Shown here piece by piece: positions 15,179 through 20,317 of a stretch of 20,317 nt of DNA. How positions within the stretch are numbered: position 1 is the first letter of the stretch; each line of letters opens with the position of its first letter. This DNA is from Akkermansiaceae bacterium UBA7890 (GTDB lineage Bacteria; Verrucomicrobiota; Verrucomicrobiia; Verrucomicrobiales; Akkermansiaceae): contig DLRK01000034.1 in assembly GCA_002501065.1 (NCBI GenBank), positions 13,116 to 33,432 of the forward strand. Reading direction: 5' to 3'. Both the position numbers and the translations under genes were made by a program. The notes under the pieces were generated by a model, which did no database searches, was not told where the DNA came from, and worked only from the letters and a program-made list of their open reading frames with translations.

Positions 15179-15759
15179 AGTCGCCGAAGGACACCTACGG
15201 GAAGTTCCGGGGGGAAATGGACAGTGGCATGAAGAAACAAGTTTGGGAAGCTGACAAAGAGTGGCTCCAGCGACTGTGGAGCTTAATAGCACGTCCGACT
15301 ACGGCAGCGATGTTGAAGGGCGAGGTAACGGCCGAAGTAGCGGAAATGTGGCGATGGAAGGACTCCCAAAAAGACGCCACCACAAACAGGTATTCCGATG
15401 TCGTCTGGGAATCCCTTGCTTGGCACGTCAAGTGGGCAGAGGAGAACGACAAGGCCGGCGAATGTGGGGCCAGGGATGGAATACTGGAGTTGCTAAGGAG
15501 GAGGTTAGACGAAATGACTGGCGACCCGATACCAAAATACAGAGTCACCCTAACGGATAGGAAGGTCTTGGAGGGGCTCTGGGATTACGTGCGGAAAAAT
15601 GGTGGGATTCGACCGGCACTCAAGCAACTCGATCGGCATTTTCAGGAGACGGAGCATCGCGTTCCCAAGACCACGATTCGCGACACACTCAAGAAGCACA
15701 AACTGCCCCTTCCGAAGCTCGATCCTGGCAGGGAAAAGAAGTCGAACCCATCGATTTAG
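15175..15759 (+). CDS. Hypothetical protein, translationally coupled to the integrase
   Basis: A 194-residue, highly charged soluble protein that I do not recognise. The N-terminal part (1-110) is rich in Trp, Lys and Glu. The C-terminal part (about 125-180, TLTDRKVLEGLWDYVRKNG...RVPKTTIRDTLKKHKLPLP) looks helical and could form a helix-turn-helix-like DNA-binding unit. The ATG at 15175 overlaps the integrase TGA (ATGA), which supports expression with it. A role in excision, copy control or regulation of the element is possible, but nothing in the sequence decides. Confidence 0.7.
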   Translation: MKSPKDTYGKFRGEMDSGMKKQVWEADKEWLQRLWSLIARPTTAAMLKGEVTAEVAEMWRWKDSQKDATTNRYSDVVWESLAWHVKWAEENDKAGECGARDGILELLRRRLDEMTGDPIPKYRVTLTDRKVLEGLWDYVRKNGGIRPALKQLDRHFQETEHRVPKTTIRDTLKKHKLPLPKLDPGREKKSNPSI

Positions 15760-15807
15760 GACGGCCGAATCTCGGAAGGGGCGCTCTAAATTGATCTCTA
15801 AAGCGAA

Positions 15808-15826
15808 GGGCGCGAAGATAGCGCCC
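15808..15826 (+). promoter_or_regulatory. Perfect hairpin directly before the small HTH gene
   Basis: GGGCGC (15808-15813) and GCGCCC (15821-15826) form a six-pair GC stem with a 7-base loop. It ends one base before the GTG proposed as start of the HTH gene. No T-run follows. It could hide the ribosome site or indicate that the true start is further downstream. Confidence 0.4.
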
Positions 15827-15827
15827 T

Positions 15828-16079
15828 GTGAAAAAGATAAAGAAACAGGGCGTGGAGAACGCTCGAAGCAAACTGACCGTGCGCGAAGTCGCGAAGCGTG
15901 AGCAGGTGTCCGCGCGCACTGTCCAGATCTGGGTGAGGGATGGAGTGATCCCACCCGAAGCCTGCTACAAACATCGGCGCGTGATCCGAATCAGCCCCGA
16001 TTATGAACAATACCTCCACCAGGCACCGAAAGTGTTTCGTGCGCGGCGGGGTCAAAACAAGGAGGAGCTGAGCGCATGA
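15828..16079 (+). CDS. Small MerR/AlpA-type helix-turn-helix protein (excisionase-like)
   Basis: An 83-residue basic protein. Residues about 16-60 (LTVREVAKREQVSARTVQIWVRDGVIPPEA...RVIRISPDYEQYL) fit a MerR-like HTH_17 winged helix as found in excisionases and AlpA-type regulators of integrative elements. The start is uncertain: GTG at 15828, right after a stable hairpin, or GTG at 15852; both leave the DNA-binding domain complete. Its stop overlaps the ATG of the primase-helicase gene (ATGA at 16076-16079). Likely roles are directionality factor for the integrase or activator of the replication gene. Confidence 0.78.
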   Translation: MKKIKKQGVENARSKLTVREVAKREQVSARTVQIWVRDGVIPPEACYKHRRVIRISPDYEQYLHQAPKVFRARRGQNKEELSA

Positions 16080-18355
16080 AACCTCCAAAAGAAAGCGGCC
16101 CCGCGGACGAGGCGGGGCCAAAGTCGCAAAAGCTCGGAAGCGATCCTCACGACACAAAACAGAATAGTCGCCCAAGCCAAGAAGGGCAAGCTGGGAGATG
16201 CGATATCAAGATCACTCCGCCTCCGGAGAATGGGATTCACCTCTGGCTCATGTCTGCGGCTTGGGAGGCTCGGAGACAAGGAGCGAGCCCAGAGGAGGCT
16301 GCCGATGCTCTCCTGGCCTTTGAGCCGGAGTTGAGGCGCCCCTACAACGACGGTGAAGTCCAAGACGCGGTCGATAAGGTTTATGAAAGCAAGGCGCCCG
16401 CCGGGCGAAAAGCGAAATGGCCGGTGTTGAACGAACAACGGCGAGCAGAGATTGTCGTCGAGGGCAAGGGGCTGGAAGATCTGAAGGGGAGTTCTCCAGT
16501 GCCCTTGGGGGCCGATCGGCCGAGCGCTCGGGAAATCATAGAGATTCTTTTCCCAGACGGAGGCGACACGCTGCTTTGCTTCGGCAAGTCAAACCGGAAG
16601 GTCGCGACGCATCCTTGGTCGCTGTGGCGGGGCAAACTGGATGAACGTTGGCGCCTGATGGTGCCCAGCCCTATGAAGTCCAAAACGGGGAATACCAAAG
16701 ATGGAAAAGAATCAGCGCGCTGTCTCGATAACACGGGCCCAAGAAGATTCCTCGTAGTCGAATTTGATGAGGGCACCTTCGATGAGCAGGCGTCGATTCT
16801 TGCTCATCTCTCTAACTTCGGACGGCTAGCGATGGTTGTGTTCAGCGGGTCGAAGAGTCTTCATGGCTGGTTTCATGTCCAGGGGCAATCCGAAGATCTG
16901 AGCAAGCGATTCATGGACTACGCCGTCTCGCTCGGAGCGGATCCGGCGACGTGGACGCTGTGTCAACTCGTGAGGACTCCGTGTGCGCGCCGTGACAAGG
17001 ACAATGTGCAGGAAGTATATTTCCTAAGTCCGGACGCTCTTAATCCCGATGGCGCCGCCACGCAGGAGGTGCCAGAAACCGGCGCGCGTGCCGGGTTGTT
17101 CAAGGACTGGGTCTACATCAATGCCGTGGAGCGGTATCGTAACGTGGCATCGGGGCTTGAATTGAAAAAGAAACAGTTTCACGACCGCTATTGCCATGCC
17201 GTCAAAAAGGTGAGCCCGATCTCCTTCACCCTATACAATCCGGCGTTCCCAATCTACGACAGGCCCATCTACCTGCCCGGGCGAGATCGGACCTTTGAAG
17301 AAAAGGGTATTAGCTACTTCAACTTGTGGCAGCCTGGTGATCTGACGCGTGAAGATGGCGATGTGTCCCCGTTTCTTGAGCATGCCGCCTACATCCTCCC
17401 GGATGACCGAGAGCGCAACATCCTCTTGGATTACCTCGCCTTCAACGTGCAGCGCCCGGGGGACAAGGTGCAATGGGCGATCCTCCTCCAAGGTAATCAA
17501 GGCACAGGAAAGAGCTTCTTCGGTAGTGTGATGAGGCAACTGCTCGGTGCGCACAATGTCAGTTTGCCGAGCAACGAGCAACTCCATGAGATCTATACGG
17601 GCTGGCAAAAAAGTTGCAGTCTCGTCGTAATCGAGGAGATGATGGCGGTTGGGCGGCTCGATCTCATGAACAAGCTCAAGCCGATGATCACGCAGGACAT
17701 CGCCATGATCCGCGAAATGTACCGGGAGGCATTTGAGCAACCCAACGTATTCAACTTCCTCATGTTCACCAACCACGAGGATGCGATCCTGGTGGACGAG
17801 GATGACCGTCGATATTGCATCCTTTACTCCCCTGCCGAAAAGCGAGACACGGAATACTACCGGGAGCTCTGGGGATGGTTACGGGAACACGCGGGGAGGC
17901 TTCTGGGGTGGACGTTGAATCGAGATCTGAACAAGTTCGATCCTATGTGTCGTGCACCCATGACCAACGCCAAACAGCTACTGATCCAAGACAGCTTGCC
18001 CCCCGTCGCGGCGTGGATGAAGGAGTGCATTGAGCAGGAAAGCTGGCCCTTCATGGGTGACTTGGTGTGCCCGACCCATCTGCTCGCGTGCTTGCCGTCA
18101 CATTTGCGAAACACCAACCTGAATGCGATTACGAAGACCGGCCTCAAGAAGGTGGGTGCGCGGGCGCTCGGGCAGGTGCCTATCAATGAGCAAAGGCTGA
18201 AGATCTGGGCCATCCGGAGGCAAGACACTTGGGCCAGTGTGGGGAAGGAGGCCCTGGCCGCCGAATATTTGCGGTGGGGGGGAGACGCCCAACCGGGTGG
18301 GAGGGAGGACGCCGAAACTGGTGGGAATCCCCTTTGGGAAGCGCGACCGATGTGA
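16076..18355 (+). CDS. Primase-helicase replication protein (AEP-like primase with SF3-type ATPase)
   Basis: Replication initiator-type protein of 759 residues. Residues about 50-104 resemble a PriCT-1 helical module. A region with archaeo-eukaryotic-primase-like motifs follows: FLVVEFDEG (225-233, acidic Glu229/Asp231), VFSGSKSLHGWFHV (255-268) and QLVRTPCARRDK (297-308). The ATPase part has Walker A GNQGTGKSFF (473-482), Walker B CSLVVIEE (514-521), sensor FLMFTNHEDA (561-570) and a DDRRY arginine segment (576-580), as in D5/SF3 helicases of phages and plasmids. It would open the element's origin and lay down primers. It is coupled to the HTH gene and followed by iteron-like repeats, which suggests autonomous replication. 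The first 45 residues look disordered. Confidence 0.88.
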   Translation: MKPPKESGPADEAGPKSQKLGSDPHDTKQNSRPSQEGQAGRCDIKITPPPENGIHLWLMSAAWEARRQGASPEEAADALLAFEPELRRPYNDGEVQDAVDKVYESKAPAGRKAKWPVLNEQRRAEIVVEGKGLEDLKGSSPVPLGADRPSAREIIEILFPDGGDTLLCFGKSNRKVATHPWSLWRGKLDERWRLMVPSPMKSKTGNTKDGKESARCLDNTGPRRFLVVEFDEGTFDEQASILAHLSNFGRLAMVVFSGSKSLHGWFHVQGQSEDLSKRFMDYAVSLGADPATWTLCQLVRTPCARRDKDNVQEVYFLSPDALNPDGAATQEVPETGARAGLFKDWVYINAVERYRNVASGLELKKKQFHDRYCHAVKKVSPISFTLYNPAFPIYDRPIYLPGRDRTFEEKGISYFNLWQPGDLTREDGDVSPFLEHAAYILPDDRERNILLDYLAFNVQRPGDKVQWAILLQGNQGTGKSFFGSVMRQLLGAHNVSLPSNEQLHEIYTGWQKSCSLVVIEEMMAVGRLDLMNKLKPMITQDIAMIREMYREAFEQPNVFNFLMFTNHEDAILVDEDDRRYCILYSPAEKRDTEYYRELWGWLREHAGRLLGWTLNRDLNKFDPMCRAPMTNAKQLLIQDSLPPVAAWMKECIEQESWPFMGDLVCPTHLLACLPSHLRNTNLNAITKTGLKKVGARALGQVPINEQRLKIWAIRRQDTWASVGKEALAAEYLRWGGDAQPGGREDAETGGNPLWEARPM

Positions 18356-18368
18356 GGCTTGGATACAG

Positions 18369-18568
18369 TTCGGAAAACTTGGGGAACTTGGGAGCGGTTC
18401 GGGGGAGGAGAACGCGCAAGGCATTAATGTTCAGTGCTTTGTTTGGGAAACTCGGGAAACTTGGGTAATAGGTAAATAGTAGATAGAGAGAGGAGGTCGC
18501 GAGCAAACCACTCGTTCTCAGGAGGGTATGCCAATTTGGCACGCGAAGCGTTCCCAAGTTTCCCGAAC
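18369..18568. repeat. Iteron-like repeats downstream of the primase-helicase gene (possible origin)
   Basis: The motif CGGRAAACTTGGG occurs at 18371-18383 (+, one A for G), 18453-18465 (+) and 18553-18565 (-). A 14-base perfect inverted repeat is formed by TCGGGAAACTTGGG (18452-18465) and CCCAAGTTTCCCGA (18553-18566), 87 bases apart. Partial units (GGGAACTTGGG at 18382-18392; GGGAAAC at 18445-18451) adjoin the full ones. An AT-rich patch (18466-18490) and a palindrome TGCCAATTTGGCA (18529-18541) lie between the arms. Iterons plus an AT-rich patch beside a replicase gene are what an origin would look like. Confidence 0.55.
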
Positions 18569-18648
18569 GAAAGGCGATCATTCGGCAGTCCTAAGCACTG
18601 CTGGGAACTTCAGGTCCTCAGGAAATTAGGGCGAGCCAGCCGAGCGCA

Positions 18649-18708
18649 CCCCCCCCACCCCCCGGAAGGGATCTCTTTGGGCGGGTTTCCCTGGCTCCGG
18701 TTTCCCTG
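18649..18708. repeat. C-tract and GGTTTCCCTG direct repeat
   Basis: Eight C, A, six C (about 18649-18663) is followed by GGTTTCCCTG at 18684-18693 and again at 18699-18708, a 15-base period. The core GTTTCCC is the reverse complement of the GGGAAAC core in the upstream iteron-like set, so this may be the far part of the same cluster. Confidence 0.4.
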
Positions 18709-19353
18709 CTCCCCGGCCCTTCCCTCCCTACCGATGTGAATCTGCAGGAATTCACGAAGCCGCGGAATCCAGTCTCGACAAGTCGCATAAGTCCTCATCC
18801 GCCCGTTGCTCCCGCAAGAATGGGTTGGGAGTCTCTCCGTAGCTCGCCCACCACCTCGCGCTTCGGCTCACCAAAATCCACACATATTCTGCGGAAGAAC
18901 CATCGTTTATCGACACTGCCTCACCGTCTCAGAGCACTCAGGCACGATCAGAAACCGGCTCCAGAGACGACCGTCCAACAGACTGGGAATCAGCGCATTC
19001 TGTTGTAATCGTATTTCTGGACACTACGCGGCTGGCCTCCTGAAGCGGACTCCCACTCCAACCCTCGATTGCGTCGGTGCGGCCTCGCGATGATCAAGGC
19101 CGCAGAGACACTCCCCTCCGCCTGGCAGCTCGGCCAAGAATTGCTCCGTCCCTCTCCCAATTCATGCTGTATCCAAAGGCCAAGGCCTCCGGCTGAGTTT
19201 TTTGACCTTACGCCAAGTTGGGTTAGCCTCTGCAGAGAGCACTCCGCGGGCTGAAAGCCGGATCACGTCCGGCACATGATGTTTGTTTCGGCCCAACGCC
19301 GAGACGGTGCATTCTTGCCGTTCACTGCCAGAATGACATTTCGGATCTCCCCT
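18709..19353. other. Gene-poor stretch
   Basis: I see no gene that I can support: short open frames exist on both strands but lack ribosome sites or recognisable motifs. The only clear structure is the hairpin GCCGGA-TCACG-TCCGGC at 19257-19273. No tRNA, insertion-sequence end or second copy of the tRNA-Arg segment was found. It may hold decayed element DNA or the junction with the host chromosome. Confidence 0.4.
19257..19273. repeat. Perfect short hairpin downstream of the lamin-tail gene
   Basis: GCCGGA and TCCGGC pair across a TCACG loop. It lies about 80 bases past the stop of the minus-strand lamin-tail gene. There is no adjacent T-run in that direction, so a terminator call is weak. 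A REP-like palindrome is the alternative. Confidence 0.3.
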
Positions 19354-20317
19354 TCAATTCGATTGAGTGGCGCGGACGCGCAGGAAGCGCCGGGTTGCGC
19401 CGTTGGAACCGATGGCCACCGTGTCGCGAAGGACCACGGTCACGGTCGTGCCACTGGCATCAACGGAAGACTCGATGAGCTGGAGTGCGACCGGCGACCA
19501 GACGGCGAGATCCTCGGAAGCCTCGATGGTGATCTCGAGGTCGAGCGCGGGGTCACGAACACGGTAGGTTAGTTCGAGAGTCCCGCCGGCCGCTTCGATG
19601 CTCGGCAGGGGATCGGAGGCACCACTGGTCGCGCGCGGATCGGTTCCGAAGGCGTAGTGGTGGAAATTGGAACGCCCATCACCGTTGGCGTCGGCGTTCG
19701 GTCCGGAGATGAGCGGATCAGCGATCTCGCTTGGGCTGAAGTGGCTGTTGAGCCAGCCCGCGTACTGCTGCGGGACGACGGTTCCGTTTGGATCGCCGGG
19801 GCTGCCTTGCACGCCCTCGCTGATGCCCCAACTCGTGGCGAGGTCCCAGGCCTCCCAAGCGGCCAGCTCGTCGAGGATCGCGAGCGCATGACCACCGCCG
19901 TCCGTGGCCGGATACCAGCGGTCGTTGTAGGTAAACTTCAGGACGTTTTCTCCCACCGCATCATGGAGCTGGATCAGCTCGCCGTCGTTCTCAAGGCGTC
20001 CGGTGTACTCTCCGGCAATACGCTCGGGCGGGACACCGGGGTAGCGCATCGAAAAGGCGGCCTCATTTGCGACCACCACCAGGTGTGCTCCGGAGGCGAG
20101 GAAGGTGTCAGCCGGAAAGAGAAAGTCGATGCCCGCCACGAAGCGGGCCCCGCTGAGATTGAGGGTGGCGGGGCCGGTGTTGGTCAACTCGATGAACTCG
20201 AAGAATCCGTCGTTGTCGAACCCGGCCACAATCTCGGCCACACTTGGATCGGCGGGGTGATAATGGAGCTCTGTGATGCGGAGAAATTGCTGCAAGTCGC
20301 TGGGTGCACCTACGTAT
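19354..20317 (-). CDS. Lamin-tail-domain surface/secreted protein, C-terminal part, cut by the right edge
   Basis: At least 320 residues are in the window and the frame stays open to the edge. A nominal TTG start at 20295 is internal: the residues before it read YVGAPSD and continue smoothly, so the true start lies outside. A lamin-tail domain (LRITELHYHP...FFEFIELTNTGPATLNLSGARF...FPADTFLASGAHLVVVAN) is followed by GLU-rich linker strands. Next is a calcium-loop-like segment ADANGDGRSNFHHYAFGTDP, then a C-terminal beta-sandwich with EASEDLAVWSP, ending FLRVRATQSN. This layout is typical of large exported proteins of Verrucomicrobia and Planctomycetes, some of which also have a CotH kinase domain upstream. 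It probably acts outside the cell. It may be host chromosome or element cargo. Confidence 0.85.
   Translation of the reverse strand, partial: YVGAPSDLQQFLRITELHYHPADPSVAEIVAGFDNDGFFEFIELTNTGPATLNLSGARFVAGIDFLFPADTFLASGAHLVVVANEAAFSMRYPGVPPERIAGEYTGRLENDGELIQLHDAVGENVLKFTYNDRWYPATDGGGHALAILDELAAWEAWDLATSWGISEGVQGSPGDPNGTVVPQQYAGWLNSHFSPSEIADPLISGPNADANGDGRSNFHHYAFGTDPRATSGASDPLPSIEAAGGTLELTYRVRDPALDLEITIEASEDLAVWSPVALQLIESSVDASGTTVTVVLRDTVAIGSNGATRRFLRVRATQSN

Larger units (their letters stand above)
13781..18720 (+). mobile_element. Integrative element in tRNA-Arg: integrase, hypothetical, HTH, primase-helicase, repeats
   Basis: The left end is the tRNA-Arg 3' remnant. Four plus-strand genes follow with 4-base overlaps at two of the three junctions, then iteron-like repeats. 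No capsid, portal, terminase, relaxase or conjugation gene is present in the window. The gene set (tyrosine integrase, AlpA-like HTH, AEP/SF3 replicase) is that of small phage-satellite-like or plasmid-like integrative elements. No second copy of the tRNA segment was found by eye, so the right end given here is only the end of the repeat cluster. The element may continue past the window. Confidence 0.6.

Noticed and set aside
18229..18479. Small open frames overlapping and following the primase-helicase end
   Set aside because: They run through the G-rich repeats in other frames, have no ribosome site and no recognisable content.
19251..19280. Group II intron domain V (AGCCGGAT...CACGTCCGGC resembles its base)
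   Set aside because: The apical part and catalytic triad layout of domain V are missing, and there is no reverse transcriptase or other intron domain; it is just a short hairpin.
13781..20317. CRISPR array
   Set aside because: Repeats near 18.4-18.7 kb are short, irregularly spaced and partly inverted, and no cas gene is present.

Overview
The window looks like Verrucomicrobiota (or a close PVC relative). The evidence is the C-terminal architecture of the surface protein at the right edge (lamin-tail domain, calcium-loop repeat, C-terminal sandwich ending in FLRVRAT), the integrase style (N-x-x-R in box II, tyrosine followed by AIAFW), and large secreted cytochrome/beta-propeller proteins. 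No 16S or other taxonomic marker is present, so this is inference.

Region 1 (1-10822, all minus strand, read right to left) is one very compact operon. Its order is: a 997-aa beta-propeller/diheme MauG-like protein; the FMN transferase ApbE; an 1100-aa hydrazine-synthase-alpha-like (HzsA-related) tetraheme propeller protein; a membrane-anchored pentaheme cytochrome c; RnfC; RnfG; two short membrane proteins sitting where RnfE/RnfA would be; and RnfD, cut by the left edge. Nearly every junction is a 4-base start/stop overlap or a longer overlap. ApbE would flavinylate RnfG (Thr129) and RnfD (Thr142). The whole set reads as an electron conduit: cytoplasmic NADH or ferredoxin, RnfC and the membrane flavins, the pentaheme cytochrome, then two large periplasmic haem enzymes. 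These two resemble the alpha subunit and the fused beta-gamma subunits of anammox hydrazine synthase. This is the main candidate for an undescribed system.

Region 2 (10823-13569) is regulatory. The intergenic space holds an 18-bp perfect dyad with extra half-sites, just upstream of the operon. Next comes a two-TM NarL/UhpB-type histidine kinase (+). Convergent with it is a NarL-type response regulator (-).

Region 3 (13570-about 18720) is a mobile element. It starts at a displaced 3' fragment of tRNA-Arg(ACG). Four tightly packed plus-strand genes follow: tyrosine integrase, a hypothetical protein, a small MerR/AlpA-type HTH protein and a primase-helicase (AEP-like plus SF3-type ATPase). Iteron-like repeats lie directly downstream of the helicase gene. 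There are no structural phage or conjugation genes, so it looks like a small replicating integrative or satellite-like element. The right attachment site was not found.

Region 4 (about 18720-20317) is a gene-poor stretch followed by the C-terminal part of a lamin-tail-domain surface protein (-), cut by the right edge.
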